Assembly: GCF_027887165.1 (NCBI RefSeq)
Contig: NC_077230.1
Location: 346,513,989-346,577,988, forward strand
Length of the DNA: 64,000 bases
Direction: 5' to 3'
Source of the DNA: Monodelphis domestica
Taxonomy: Eukaryota; Chordata; Mammalia; Didelphimorphia; Didelphidae
The translations under genes were made by a program, and so were the position numbers. Every line of letters begins with the position of its first letter. Positions within the stretch are counted from its first letter, which is position 1. The notes under the pieces were generated by a model. That model had not been told where the DNA came from and made no database searches. It worked only from the letters and a program-made list of their open reading frames with translations. Positions 9,450 to 20,861 of the stretch are shown here, one piece after another.

Positions 9450-10320
9450 TATTGTGGTGGGACTCTGAATTATTTTAATAGGTGGTCGCCAGGGATTTAA
9501 TTTCTAAATCCCAAAATGAATTACTAAACTAAAATGGAAATTATGGTAGTTTTATTTACAATAGAGAGAAGATATTAAGGAATGAGAGAGAGAGAAAACT
9601 CCGGCTTCCTCTGAGCCAGGTAGAAATTCTAAGGCCCTAATCAAGGAAAGAAGTCTCAAAATGATGGGCCTTTTTCGGAGGTTCATACTTCCAGAAAGGG
9701 AAACTAAGTCAGCCTTTCATTCACCACAGTGACCGTCTAAAAGAAAAAGCAGTCTGAGGTCTCCTGCATGAGCTCCTCCAGGGGTCCAGTTCCATAGCCA
9801 AGTCTCTTTACTCCAAGTCTGAGTATCTGTCTTCCAGTCTTTCCTCAAGTGTCTGATGATTCTTCCAGTCTTTCCTCCAAGTGACTCTTCTTCACTCCAA
9901 GCCTGAGTGACTGTTCTATCCAGTCCAACTCTGAGTGACTGAAGATCTATATCTTTTGGCCTCTGTGGTCCTCTTTTTAAAGATCTTTTTCTCTTGTGTC
10001 ACCTCCCCTAAATTTCACGTCTACCAATCACAGCAGACGCTCTCTCCAAAACTGCCCACTCTTTAGTTCACACCTTTTTTTAGATTATACCTTTTTTGGT
10101 TAGATCATACCTTTTGTAGTTAGTTCGCACCTTTAGTAGTTACTTTTTTGTAGATTAAAATGGGTAGATCTACTTCAAATACTGAGTTAACACTTTTGGG
10201 GATTAAAATCTAAAAATAGACTGGGGATTAAATTCAATATTCACTATAAAGGAAGAGCTATGTACCTTCATTGTTATAATCAGGGGATTACAATTTAATC
10301 TTCACAGTTGAAATCTGTAC
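9450..10320 (-). mobile_element. Solo LTR, 'ggcgacca' family
   Basis: On the minus strand it begins TGTGAAGATTAAATTGTAAT. It carries gattggtagacgtgaaa, a block of about four short units of the type ggtgtgaacta/ggtatgatcta, a TATA-like tctttaaaaagagg and an AATAAA (gtaaataaaactacc). It ends near ccctggcgaccacc. Start and middle match the LTR at 40999-41460. It lies sense to MRPL48. Fossil, no internal region. Confidence 0.65.
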
Positions 10321-10889
10321 AGTGAAAGCAATGCCCACACTGATGAAACCAGAAGTATGAGCATCTTTCCTCCAGGCTCTTTCTGCAGGTATCAAGTAAT
10401 TGGTTGTGTTCCAAAAGATACTAATTCAGGTCTCTACACCCCCTGGTGAAGCATCAATTAAGAACACTGAAAACCAGGGCAGTGCTGTTTTAACATATAG
10501 GGATTATGGCTAATGTAGCCCTTCAAACCACCAAAGTAGATAGGTTTAAAAGGTTGATAGGAGATTTGGGAAAGGCTCCGTGGAAGCCAGCCCAATTTTT
10601 CATGGTATATAATGAAATAACTGAAAAACTCTCAGTGGAAAAAATATGTGCCTTTCAATAAATTTATTAAGCACCTAGTCTGCATGATGTTCTGTGTTTC
10701 TTACCACAAACTTTCTCTGGGATCTACCTGGCATAGTGTAGTGTAAAGACCATATTGGATTTGACCTCAGAAAACGTGATCAAATCCTATTTATTTAATT
10801 TTGACTGGAGAAGGAAATTTTGAAGTTTTAGCCATCAATGACAGTCACCATTATCCAGTAACTTCTTTGTAGAGGCCTGGTGACTTTCT
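10321..10889. other. Intron sequence with a short L2 scrap
   Basis: No gene is seen. Near 10652-10700 a reverse L2 end (aataaatttattaagcacct) is recognisable. The rest is unplaced. Confidence 0.45.
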
Positions 10890-11105
10890 TTCTTTCTTTT
10901 TTAAAGTTAAAACCTTCCCTTCCCTCTTAGGATCAATGTTGTGTATTTGTTCCAAGGCAGAAGAGTGGTAAGGGCTAGGCAATGGGGGTTAAGTGACTTG
11001 CCCAAGGTCACACGGCTGGGAAGTGTCTGAGGCCAGATTTGAACCTAGGACCTCCAATCTCTAGGCCTGGCTCTCAATCTACTGAGCTACCCAGCTCACC
11101 TCCTA
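10890..11105 (-). mobile_element. Opossum-type tRNA/CORE SINE
   Basis: A reverse copy with all parts. A perfect 10-bp target duplication, gtgactttct, lies at 10880-10889 and 11106-11115. Confidence 0.92.
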
Positions 11106-11218
11106 GTGACTTTCTAAGGAAGTGACAGCCCTAAGATAAAAAAAATTGGATATGGGAGGATGGCTCATCTGTTTGGAAGGAGAAGACACCAGGAGCCAAC
11201 CACAGCATCTGGCCTAAA

Positions 11219-12055
11219 AGTTGTAGGAATTAAATTTTAATGGTTTGACTAAAATATATGAAAATTATAAATAGTATGGTAGTCACCGATCTAAAGTATT
11301 ATTGCTCAAAGTCTAAATGACTTTTAATAGCTTCTATTTTCAAAAGAAGTGAAAAGAGTAAAAGTCAAGCAATACAAAAGGGTAGACAAGACATTAGCCT
11401 ACCTAACTAAATATTGCTCTGGTGCTAAAATCAGCCAGGACTTGTTGATCTTCAATCAGAATTAAACTCTTTCCAGAAAGGGGAAGAGAAAGCCAACTAT
11501 CCACTCACCCAAGTTCCCTCCAAGAGGCAGGTCAAGATCATGACTCTTAAGATGACTCCTGAGGCCAACTTTCTTCTTGAAGCTGACTTCCTTCTTGAAG
11601 TTGAACTCCTCTTGAAGCTGACTCCCCTAACCCTAGAAATTCAGGACCTTTTATGGTGGCTTTGTATCCCTTCCATTCTTCATAAGGGCCAATCACTGCT
11701 TCCAAATTGCCCAGCACTGTCCAGAAAGGCAATGTCTGTGGGATCCACTTCTCACCTTGTTGGAGGTATGAATTTTCATCAAAAGGATTCAGTTTCCTCT
11801 GATTGAGTTTCTGGGGGTGTGAATTCCCCAAGTGGTTTGTTCAGCTCCTCCACCTAGTTCAAGCTTGTGTTGATTCAATCAAAAGGTAGTTAAAGGAGAG
11901 TTAATCCTGTCTTCACAATCTAGTGAGGTACTAAGTAGGGGAACTTAAGTTATTGTTAATCAAAGTGTTAACTCCAACTAGGCAAAGAGAATAAAGGATT
12001 CCCTTTTTGCAACTGTAAACTCAGAATAGACAAAAGGGACCAAGAATATCCTTTC
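11219..12055 (-). mobile_element. Solo LTR, 'ggtgacta' family
   Basis: On the minus strand it carries gatcccacagacattgcctt and tggacagtgctgggcaattt, a repetitive agtcagcttcaagaggag stretch, and a final gatcggtgactaccatacta. The same order of blocks recurs at 54620-55460 and more weakly at 13985-14660. It is sense to MRPL48. Old fossil, no internal region. Confidence 0.65.
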
Positions 12056-12071
12056 AGTGTATAACTATACC

Positions 12072-12226
12072 CAGCATGGTGCAATAGAAATGGTGCTGGA
12101 TTGGGCTTTGGTGGATCTCAAGTCAAAGCTTGGTTCCTTTAAGATACTCTTTAGGTAATAAGTTTAGTCTCTCTGGTCTTCACTTTCCTCATGTATAAAG
12201 AGAGGGACAGACTGGATGATTGGAAA
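12072..12226 (+). repeat. CORE-SINE (THER1 class), degraded
   Basis: Shows atggtgcaatagaaatggtg, a cttcactttcctcatgtata block and the end gggacagactggatgattgg, in THER1 order. Confidence 0.5.
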
Positions 12227-12379
12227 ACTTAAGTGCAACAAAATCATTATTGTGAGGTATTTGAAGAACTGTCCTGGAGAAAAGGAATTAGGATTTGTCT
12301 GCTTGACTCCAGAAATTAGGACAAGGAGCAATGGGGTTAGGGGAAGTTGCAGAATAATAGGTTCTGCATTACAGATTGT

Positions 12380-12645
12380 GAAACAATATCAAAATCAAAT
12401 ATATGCAGCAAATGATGTAGCACCTAAATAGTAAAAAAAAATTAATTAGAACTAAAGAGAAATTAGATAGTAAAATATTACTTAGGGAATACAACGTTCT
12501 GCTGCTTTCAGACATAAATAATTATACACGAAATTCAGGAACTAAAGAGAATTTTGAAAAAAATGGATGATAGCCCTTTGTTGATTACAGAATAGAAATC
12601 CTAAGAAATATATGTATTTTCCATCCTTAAAAGGCACCTTTACAA
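12380..12645 (+). mobile_element. L1 ORF2 fragment (endonuclease region)
   Basis: The stretch atatgcagcaaatgatgtag and gagaaattagatagtaaaat matches the marsupial L1 ORF2 segment coding for the endonuclease (YAPN-like region and downstream). It is heavily decayed, with many stops in all frames, and has no tail of its own. Confidence 0.55.
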
Positions 12646-12683
12646 ATAAGTGCTAGGCATAAAGACTTAAGAAATGAAAAAAA

Positions 12684-12910
12684 AAAAGGGTGGGGGGGCA
12701 GCTGGGTGGCTCAATGGATTGAGAGCCAGGCCCAGAGACAGGAGGTCCTGGATTAAAAAATCTGGCCTCAGATACTTCCTAACTGTGTGAACCTGGGCAA
12801 GTCACTTAACCCCCACTGCCTAACCCTTACCACTCTTCTGCCTTAGAACCATTGATTCTAAGATGGAAGGTAAGGGTTAAAAAAGAAGAAAAGAAAGAAA
12901 GAAAGAAAAA
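12684..12910 (+). mobile_element. Opossum-type tRNA/CORE SINE with A/G-rich tail
   Basis: Complete from ggggggcagctgggtggctc to gatggaaggtaagggttaaa, then a (gaaa)n tail. Flanked by aagaaatgaaaaaaa at 12669-12683 and 12911-12925. Confidence 0.92.
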
Positions 12911-12961
12911 AAGAAATGAAAAAAACAAACAAACAATTTTTTGTTTTGTTTTGTTTGAGGC

Positions 12962-13260
12962 TTTTTGGAGACTAGGTCTTTCTAACTTCCCTAAGACAAG
13001 TACAGCAGTCATTCACAAGTCCTGTCCCCAAATTGATTGATTCAGAAACTTTAACTTGCTCTATATGTAAAGCCAGGGTAGGTTTCTCCTTCCCTAGATA
13101 CCCTGGAGGCTCTCTACTACCTGGGTCTTAGAATATTGACAATGGATTTGGGATATAGCTCAATTAGCATCAGTCCTATTGCAGCTCACAACTGTGAAAT
13201 AAGGGATCCACCAACCCTGGTGTCTCTAGTGTCAGAGATTGCGGATATCACTTGGCTGGC
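12962..13260 (-). pseudogene. 7SL RNA (signal recognition particle RNA) retropseudogene
   Basis: Read on the minus strand, about 300 bases align end to end with 7SL RNA. The 5' end gccagccaagtg corresponds to gccgggcgcgg. Inside, gctgcaataggactgatgct corresponds to the 7SL ctgtagtgcgctatgccg region. The 3' end agaccta..gtctcca matches the terminal gagaccccgtctc. An A-rich tail (caaacaaaacaaaacaaaaa, 12936-12956) follows the 3' end, as in a retrotransposed copy. It is diverged throughout, so it is not a functional gene. It is not an Alu: the middle part missing from Alu is present. Confidence 0.75.
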
Positions 13261-13384
13261 AACAAAACAGAAATACTAAGATACCCTTTAAAGTTAAAAA
13301 ATGCAATAAAAACTATAATAAAGGAAATCAGAAAATAGGATTCTATTTCATGCTCCCCTAATCTGCTCATGGTAGCATTCTTTA

Positions 13385-13545
13385 TATCCATGTCATATTT
13401 CTATTTTGACTTTATCTTGGTATATGGTGTGAGATGCTAGTCTATACCTAGTTTCTGACATATTGTTTTCTAATTTTCCCAGCAGATTTTGTCAAGTAGT
13501 GAATTTTTGTCCCAAAAGCATGGATCTTTTGAAAATAGCATTTAA
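13385..13545 (-). mobile_element. L1 ORF2 fragment
   Basis: Reverse L1 text: tttatcttggtatatggtgt, ttttctaattttcccagcag and ttgtcaagtagtgaattttt. It is the same region as 53260-53350 of the larger L1, but older. Confidence 0.75.
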
Positions 13546-13639
13546 ACTTAAATGCAGACTAAATAATGTAATGCTAAATAAAGAGTAAGTCAGAATGGCA
13601 GATTCTGGCTGAATATAAGGTAAAACTGCCTAATTAAAA

Positions 13640-13850
13640 ATTAGCTATTAAAAAATGGAATGTGATAGCCAAAGAATACACACAGGCAGTTCTCAAAAGA
13701 AGAAAGATAAGAAAATGCTCCAACTCATTAATAATAAAAACTGTAAAATAAAACAACTCTACAGTTCTATCATCAGACTAGCAAAGATGATAAAAATGGA
13801 AAATGATTATTGGAAGGGGCTATTGGAGGACAAGTACAGATAGCAAGAAA
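13640..13850 (+). mobile_element. L1 ORF2 3' portion, decayed
   Basis: Contains gccaaagaatacacacaggc, aaataaaacaactctacagt and gattattggaaggggctatt, matching the C-terminal ORF2 region of L1. Confidence 0.6.
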
Positions 13851-13984
13851 GTTCTTGCCACCAAAATTCCTGACACTATTAAATAGTTCAACATCAGAAC
13901 CAGATATAATGGAGATGATATTAAAGAAGAAGCATTACCTATTGACTTGAAGAAGAAACCTTTGTGTGTGGTCTATGAAGAGTG

Positions 13985-14660
13985 AATCAAACTCTGTTTA
14001 TCAATCAAAAACTTTTAAGTTAATCAATCAAAAAACTTAAGTACCCTTACTTAGTACCTTAGCACTCACTAAGTATGAGAGTTCAACAAGTCACTTGGTA
14101 GAGTGGTTGACAGCTCCAGAAGGCACTGACCACCTCCTGGAAATAATGTGGAAAAAGGACTATAAAAAATCCTGAACTTCCTGTCCAAGGAACTTCTTTG
14201 GAGGATGGCTCCTTGGGGCTTTTGGACTTTGATTTCAACTTGGAGCTTTGGGTCTTTCAACTGGAGTTTTCAGGACTTCTACTTTCAGCTTTGGAGCTTC
14301 TTGAACTCAGGGACTTTCTTATTGGGTTCACTGCTGCCTCGGTGAGCTTAGCTCACGAGGGTTTTTCTGCATTGGGACGTTGCCTGGATCCTGCCAAGCT
14401 TGCTGGTGAATGACTAGGATTCCCACGTGGAGACTGGAACTCTGTTGTCAGGAGTGAGCTTCATTTCCCTGGATTAGCATTTAGAGTAGGCTAAGCAGTC
14501 TCCTTACCTCTTTCTCTTCCATATTTCCCTCTTTTTACTAATATTCCAATAAAAAAAAAGTTGCTAAAAGCTGCTAATAGTTTTCCTGACTTAAGGGATA
14601 ATAATTGGCAACCATTTTTAAAATAACTTTTATGTAGTCAAAATTCCAATTTAACCATTA
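13985..14660 (+). mobile_element. Solo LTR, 'ggtgacta' family, diverged
   Basis: Order of blocks: cttaagtacccttacttagt, a GA-rich middle with cttcctgtccaaggaacttc, ctaatattccaataaaaaaa and aattggcaaccatttttaaa. This parallels the copies at 11219-12055 and 54620-55460. Old fossil, no internal region; ends approximate. Confidence 0.55.
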
Positions 14661-14689
14661 TAAGTCAGTTGATCCAATTAAAATGTAAG

Positions 14690-14905
14690 CTCTATTATGC
14701 CCAAAGGGCTATAAAACTGTGCATATACTCTTTGATCTAGCAATACCATTACTATGTATGTGTCCAAAAGAGATTTTTTTAAAAAGGGAAAAGGACTTAT
14801 TTGTATAAAAATATTTAAAGTAGTTCTTTTTGTGGGAACAAAGAATTTCAAATGGGGAAATTGGTTGAACAAGTTGTAGTATACGATTATGATGGATTAT
14901 TCCAT
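14690..14905 (+). mobile_element. L1 ORF2 end / 3' region
   Basis: The phrases atgcccaaagggctataaaa, ctttgatctagcaataccat and aaggacttatttgtataaaa are typical of the L1 ORF2 C-terminus. Confidence 0.75.
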
Positions 14906-15010
14906 ATTTTTCCTTTTTTGTTTTTTTATTTTTTTTAATGACTAAACCATCTTGAAAAAGCCACTGTCAATTTCCTTGCTCTCCTTGAAATTTGGTTCTC
15001 TCTAGGTTTT

Positions 15011-15214
15011 TTTTTTTAATTTTAAACATTATTTTATTTGGTCATTTCCATACATTATTCACTGGAAACAAAGATCATTTTCTTTTCCTCCCCTTCCCCC
15101 CTCCCACCACCTTTCCCTCTCCCATAGCCGACGCACGATTCCACTGGTTATCACATGTGTTCTTGACTCGAACCCATTTCCCTGTTGTTGGAATTTGCAT
15201 TATAGTGTTCATTT
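15011..15214 (-). mobile_element. L1 3' UTR insertion with target duplication
   Basis: A 204-bp, severely 5' truncated L1 in reverse: poly-T, attttatttggtcatttcca, a pyrimidine-rich block and ccatagccgacgcacgattc. A 12-bp duplication, tctctaggtttt, flanks it at 14999-15010 and 15215-15226. Confidence 0.88.
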
Positions 15215-15249
15215 TCTCTAGGTTTTAAAGACAGTATTCTATACTGGTT

Positions 15250-15651
15250 TGTCAGCGGTTGATAACTCGGAGTCCATCTTAGATAAAGATCTGAGTGCCC
15301 TTGTCAAGAGGTAGATAACTCAGAGTCCGTCTGAGAACATGTTCAAGTGCCCTCTCCTTCACCTTCTTTTGGCTTCTCATAACAATACTGCTGACCGTTC
15401 CATGAACCCGAATGACGCTTAGAATCATTATCTTCTACTCAGCTGCCCTATCTACATTATTATTATACTTTCCCATGGATTTTTCTCACAGACACTTGTT
15501 TTTACTTTCTGTGGTTTGTACGTTTAAAAGATGTAGCCACTATACATTAAATTGTACTCACTCACCACCAGCGGTGAGACCTTTTTGACCCCATACTGCG
15601 TCTGTGTCTTTTGAGTCTTATCTTTCCCCCTCATAGGTGAGACCCTTTTTA
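15250..15651 (+). mobile_element. Solo LTR (ERV class I-like)
   Basis: It begins tgtcagcggttgataactcg and contains an internal repeat (gataactcggagtcc / gataactcagagtcc), a TATA-like gtttaaaagatg and ggtgagacctttttgacccc. It ends ggtgagaccctttttaca. The run of ggtgagacc and gtgtcttttgagtcttatct resembles gammaretroviral R-U5. Fossil, no internal region. Confidence 0.6.
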
Positions 15652-15724
15652 CATCAACCTTTGTATTTCCTCTTATTATTTTCCCCCAACATTACCTGAG
15701 GGACTCTTGTCCCAGTCCTGCCCT

Positions 15725-16745
15725 CCAAGGGGCATTTACAATGGTTTTCTTATCTGACAATTCCTTCTCAATGTCTTCTGCATTATCTTCCTCTAGATCA
15801 CATTTGCTAAACATGTATATCCTTCAAAACTCTGCCCTGGCCCCTCTTCTCTTCTGCCACTATACTACTTTGCTTGGTGATCTCACATTCCACAGATTCA
15901 ATCCTTATCAAACTCTTAACTTTTTTGCTGACCTCTAGTCTTATATCCCCAACTATCTATTGACCATCTCAAACTGGATAGCCCAAAGACATCTTGAACT
16001 CAACATATCCAAAACTGAACTCAATATCTTTCCCTCAAACTGATTAGTGTTGAGGCACCACCATCCTCCCAGTCTCTCAGGCTTATATCTTCATCTTCAA
16101 CTCCTCCCTCTGTTATACTCATATCTAATCAGTGGTCTGCTAGTGGAGTGGGACTGTCTGCACCGTCTTTTCCCCACTCCAAACCACTGTGTACTCAGCT
16201 ATCAAGGTGATCTTAAAGTACAGATCTGACCACTCTCTCTCTCACTCTCCTCCACCATGCAGTCAACTCTAGTGGCTACCTACCATTTCCAAAATAAAAT
16301 ATAAAATCCTCTGTATGATATTCAAAGCCCTTTAGAAACCTGGGGCCCTCCTACCTTTCCAGTCTTCTTACACATTACTTACTCACATGTATTACTTGAT
16401 CTAGTGATAGTGGCCTTCCTTCTGTTCTTTAAACAATTTACTCCATCTCCTGACTCTGGGCATTTTCACTAGCTGCCCCCCATGCCTGGAACTCTCTCTT
16501 TCTCTTCATCTCTATTTCTTGGCTTCCCCCAAGATCCAGCTAAAATTCTACCTTCCACAAGGAGCCTTCCCAATCTCCATTAATACTAGTTCCTTCCCTT
16601 TAAGCCTATATCCCAATTTATCCTGCTTATATCTATAGCTAGCCCTATGAGATTATAAGCTCACTGAGTGCAAGGTCTGTCTTTTGTCTCTAATAATGCC
16701 TTAGAACAGACTGTTAGACAGTAAATGCCTAATATATGTTGACTG
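15725..16745 (+). mobile_element. L2 LINE, 3' kilobase
   Basis: It runs in L2 order. Blocks include ggtgatctcacattccacag, caaactggatagcccaaaga, cttgaactcaacatatccaa, caccaccatcctcccagtct and cccatgcctggaactctctc. It ends cctaatatatgttgactgat. Coding capacity is lost. Confidence 0.85.
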
Positions 16746-16759
16746 ATTGACTCTTTGTA

Positions 16760-17012
16760 ATTTAAATCCTACTAACATTCCATCTTCTATAGGAAGCCTT
16801 TCCTAACCCCTCACAATTAGTGGCTTCCCTCTATTAATTATTTCCTATTTATCCTGTATATAGCTGGTCATTTGTTTGCATATTATATTCTCTTTTAGAT
16901 TGCAAATTTTTTGAAGGCAAGGACTCTTGCTTCTTTTAGTATCCTCAGTGCTCAGCACAGTTAGCTGTCTGGCACATGGCAGGCATTAATAAATGTTTGC
17001 TGACTGGTTGAC
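16760..17012 (+). repeat. L2 3' end, second copy
   Basis: Another L2 ending (ataggaagcctttcctaacc to aataaatgtttgctgactgg) immediately follows the first, in the same direction. Confidence 0.8.
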
Positions 17013-17049
17013 AGGTTAAAAAGGGAAGAACTGAGGGCTTAGAAGAATG

Positions 17050-17280
17050 TCAAAGTAGCAGATTTCAGCTCAAAATGAGGAAGAACTCTCTAATAATGAA
17101 CTCTCTTCCACAAGGGAGAAGGTGGACTCATATAGGAAGGTGTTCTCTGTGGGTAGAAATGGTTAAGCCCAGAAAGCTTGGGAAGGCGAAGCAGTGGATT
17201 TCTGAACCAGGTGAATATTGAGTTCCATGTGCTAGTGGTCTCTCACCACTCTAGGAGTCTATGATATAAGGGAGGTTTTT
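17050..17280 (+). repeat. L3/CR1 LINE 3' part
   Basis: Recognisable by gatttcagctcaaaatgagg followed by aagaactctctaataatg, then a ttgagttccatgtgctagtg block, in L3 order. Confidence 0.55.
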
Positions 17281-17486
17281 GGATGTTTGGAGAACAATAC
17301 AAACTATGGACTGCTCTAATAGAGCCCAGCCCTATCTTCTCCCACAGAAGTGTCTCATCATGGGAAATATGGAGGAGGAAGCTTAATAATTATATTGTCA
17401 CCTTGCCTGTGCAAAAGGCTCTTTTTTCAAAGACTGTTTTCTGTTCTCATCACTGGATCATGTGATATTTCTTTTCTTAAAAAAAA

Positions 17487-17680
17487 ATTCCCCTTACTTT
17501 CTGTCTTAGAATTGATACTAAGTATCAAATCCAAGGCCAATGAGCAGTAAGAGCTAGGCAATTAAGGTCAAGTGATTTGCCTAGGGTTACACTGCTAGAA
17601 GTGTCTAAGGTCAGATTTAAAACCAGACCTTCCCATCTCCTGGCCAGATTCTCTATCCAGAGTGCTACCTAGCTGTCCCA
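17487..17680 (-). mobile_element. Opossum-type SINE, older copy
   Basis: Reverse copy: cttactttctgtcttagaat, caagtgatttgcctagggtt and gctacctagctgtccca. It is more diverged than the others, with no clear target duplication. Confidence 0.82.
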
Positions 17681-17839
17681 CAGGTGACATCTCCAATGGC
17701 ATCGTTTTAGGCATAAACATCCAGACTCAAACTAGACCTAAATTTGATTTCTATTAGAAAGAAAGCATAGGTGGTCACCAGGGGGCTTTGACCTACACAA
17801 ATCTATTTTTATCAAGTCCCCATATAAACCCACACATAC

Positions 17840-17929
17840 CTCCCTTACTGAGAGATTGACTCCTTCTGGCAGATTGCTTTGAAGAATTTCCAAGAAAATC
17901 GATGCAAATGTGGAACTCAAATTGCTGAT
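17840..17929 (-). CDS. MRPL48: MRPL48 coding exon (S10-like domain, end)
   Basis: A 90-bp exon, phase 0 at both ends, with acceptor tgtttgcag and donor gtatgt. It encodes 30 residues, [20 protein letters not shown] then [10 protein letters not shown]. Human has [30 protein letters not shown]. It closes the S10-like domain and leads into the short C-terminal tail on the last exon. Confidence 0.97.
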
Positions 17930-19056
17930 CTGCAAACAGAAAGGAAAACCAGGTATTTTAAAGTCAGAAAGTGAAATGCCTAAAGAAGAGGAGGTTCCAG
18001 TCTATTAACTCTCATTTCCTCCCATCTTATACTCTTCCATTTACCCTACTTTTTTTCTCCTGCCCCTTCTTTAGGAGTCAGTTAGAATTGTTCCTTTCCT
18101 TTCAATTCTCCTATCTTGACTCTGCCTCTGAACAAGGTTATTGAAACTTTTTCTTTGGGGATCAGCAGGAATGATTTTTCTTCAAATCCAATGGTCTTTT
18201 TTCAGTTTTCTATCTTCTTTTATCTCTTTGGAAAATCTGACCTGGCTGACCATTTCTACTTCAAGTCAAGTCAATTAGTATTTATTAAGCAACTACTATG
18301 TGCCAGGCATTGTGCTAAATGAGAGGGATACAAGAAAGGCAAAAACAGTTCCTGCCCTCAGTGAATCCACAGTCTAACAGGGGAGACATAAAAAAAAGCT
18401 TCAAACAAATAAAATATGCACAGAATAAGTTGGAGATGATCTGAAAAGGAAGGTGCTAGCTTTAAGGAAACCTGGAAAGAGCTTCTTTCAGAGGCTGGGA
18501 TTAGAACTGAGATTTAAAAGAAGCCAAGAAATTCAGGAAGCTGAAATAAAGAGGGGGAGCACTCCAGGCATTAAGGGGTGAAGATGAACAGAGTTCAAAG
18601 ATGGAATTTTGAGTGAGGAATAAGCAAAGAGATTAGTGTTAATGACCAGTATAGAGTACATGGAAAGAAATAAAGCACGAGAAGACAAAAAAAATTAGGA
18701 AGGGATAAAGAATTTAAAAAACCAAATAGAACATTTTAGAGTTGATTGTGGAGATGACAGAGAGTCACAGGAGTTGAGTAGCATGTATGTGTAAGCGTAT
18801 GTGGTAATATGGTCAGAACTGCTATTTGGGAAGAAGCTTTGACAACTCAGTGGAGAGTGGGCTGAAGTGAGGAGAGACTCAGAGCAGGAAGATCAATTAG
18901 CACTGAAACAGTGAAGGCATGAAATGATGAGCATCTATACGAGGTAGTATCCTAAAAGAGTGATGATAGTTCATGAGAGAGAAGACATACATAAAAGAAG
19001 CTGTGAAGGCTGAAATGACAGAAATTTGTCATTGATTAGATATCAAAGTGAGAGAG

Positions 19057-19240
19057 GGGGGACAAATGGGTAGCTCAGTAGATTGAGAGCCAGGACTAGA
19101 GATGGGAGGTCCTGGGTTCAAATCTGACTTCAGATATTTCCCAGCTGTGTGACCTTGGGCAAGTCACTTAGCCCCCACTGCCTAGCCCTTAGCACTCTTC
19201 TGCCTTGGAACCAATACACAGGTAAGGGTTTAAAAAAAAA
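19057..19240 (+). mobile_element. Opossum-type SINE inside L2
   Basis: Complete head and CORE, with a short deletion in the tail (ccaatacacaggtaagggtt). Flanked by similar purine-rich text (gtgagagag / atgagaaagag), so the target duplication is only probable. Confidence 0.88.
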
Positions 19241-19403
19241 TGAGAAAGAGGAGTTGAGAATGACATCTAGTTTATTAGACTGGACAACAGGAAGAATGGT
19301 AGTGTCCTCAAAAGTAAAAGGGAAATTTAAAAGATGGATGGGTTTAGAGAGGAGGAAAGATAATGAATTCAGTTTTGGACATATTGAGTTTAAGATGTCT
19401 ATG

Positions 19404-19610
19404 AGCAGAGGCAGCTAGGTAACTCAGTGGACTGAAAGCTAGGCTCAGAGATAGGAGATCCTCAGTTCAAATCTGGTTTCAGACACTTCCTAGCTATGTG
19501 ACCCTGGGCAAGTCACTTAATCTCCTTTGCCTAGCCCTTACCACTCTTCTGCCCTGGAACCCATGAACGATATTGATTCTAAGATGGAAGGTGAAAGTTA
19601 TTTTTAAAAA
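19404..19610 (+). mobile_element. Opossum-type SINE inside L2, with target duplication
   Basis: Complete SINE, flanked by atgtctatg at 19395-19403 and 19611-19619. The host L2 reads gtttaagatgtctatg just before it. Confidence 0.9.
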
Positions 19611-19989
19611 ATGTCTATGGGTCATGCTATTTGAGATGCCTAATAGGATTGAAGATATGACTAGAAGTCCCAAATAGGTTAACACTTAATAAATAGATTT
19701 GAGAATTATCTTCACAGAGATAATAATTTAATCTATGGGTGTTGATGAGATCACCAAGAGAAATGGTACAGAGGGAGAAAGGAAGGGGGCCAGGCCAGAG
19801 CCTTAGAAGACAAATTAGGAAACAGCAGGAGTCCAGTTTGATTGAAATGTAAAGAATGTGAGGGGAGCAGTATGAACTAAGGAAGTTTAGACCCATATTG
19901 TAGATGAATGCAAATGTCACGCTGAGTAGCTTGTATTTTTCATGTGTCCCAAAAGATGGGAATAGTCCATGTTTTAGAGTTTATGGGAA

Positions 19990-20703
19990 GGCAAGAATAC
20001 TAATGCATTGTTGTTGAAGCTATGAACTGGTACAACTCCTCTGGAATGTAATGTGGAATTATATAAATAAAGTGACTAAAATGTCCAGACCATTTCACCT
20101 AACAATTTACTGCTAGGCATATACTATGGAGAGCATTTTGCCAAAATGAAAAACTCCACAACAACAAAATATCCACAGCAGCACATTCTGGTAGTAGAGA
20201 AGTGGAAACAATGTAGATACCAATTTGATTGGGGAAGAGTAAATTGTGGTACATGAATATAACGGGATATTACTGTGCTGTAAAATACAATCAACATGAT
20301 GAATACAAAAAGGCACAGAACGACTTATATGAACTGATACAAAGTGAAGAAAGCAGAACCAGGGAAATGTTATAAATACATATATAACAGTGATGGAAAA
20401 ACAACCACACACTCAAAAGGTGAAACTGAATATTCAGAAATAATAAAAATAAAACTCAGCTTCAAAGAAAAGATGAGAAAATATCTTTCCTTAATACTCT
20501 GTAGAGGTTGGGGTTTGAGTACAAGCACTAATCTAGCACATATTTTTAAATATGTTGATCAGTTTTGCTGACTTTTTCCCCTCTTCTTCCTCTTTAGAAA
20601 ATAATTGTTATGAAGGATAGATTGCAGGGAGGGATGAAAGACAAGGAGAAATCTAAGTAATGTAAAAACAAAAGATATCAATAAAAACAAATTTTTTCTA
20701 AAG
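19990..20703 (+). mobile_element. L1 ORF2 end and 3' UTR, old
   Basis: It shows actaatgcattgttgttgaa, an aattgtggtacatgaatata block, gaactgatacaaagtgaaga and the end gatatcaataaaaacaaatt. Decayed throughout. Confidence 0.75.
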
Positions 20704-20861
20704 AAAAGTAGGATGGAATGAGTGAGCTAGAAGCATCTGTAATGGATCAGAACAAGAGATTAGAATTAAAATCCTCAAAAGAACCAGAGCCTTGGCTTCA
20801 GTTTACTTTGAGCATCTCTACAGACAGAGTCACCAAAATGGAGTCAATGCCAAAGGCTTAC

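Larger units (their letters stand above)
18262..19905 (-). mobile_element. L2 LINE, long reverse copy split by two SINEs
   Basis: It starts with the reverse L2 end (attagtatttattaagcaac, actatgtgccaggcattgtg). It continues through actccaggcattaaggggtg, cattttagagttgattgtgg, cagttttggacatattgagt and gttgatgagatcaccaagag. Two SINEs at 19057-19240 and 19404-19610 interrupt it; the L2 text resumes correctly after each. Confidence 0.85.

Noticed and set aside
12936-13260. Alu-like SINE in reverse
   Set aside because: The central 7SL part missing from Alu is present and the copy is not a dimer; a direct 7SL retropseudogene fits better.
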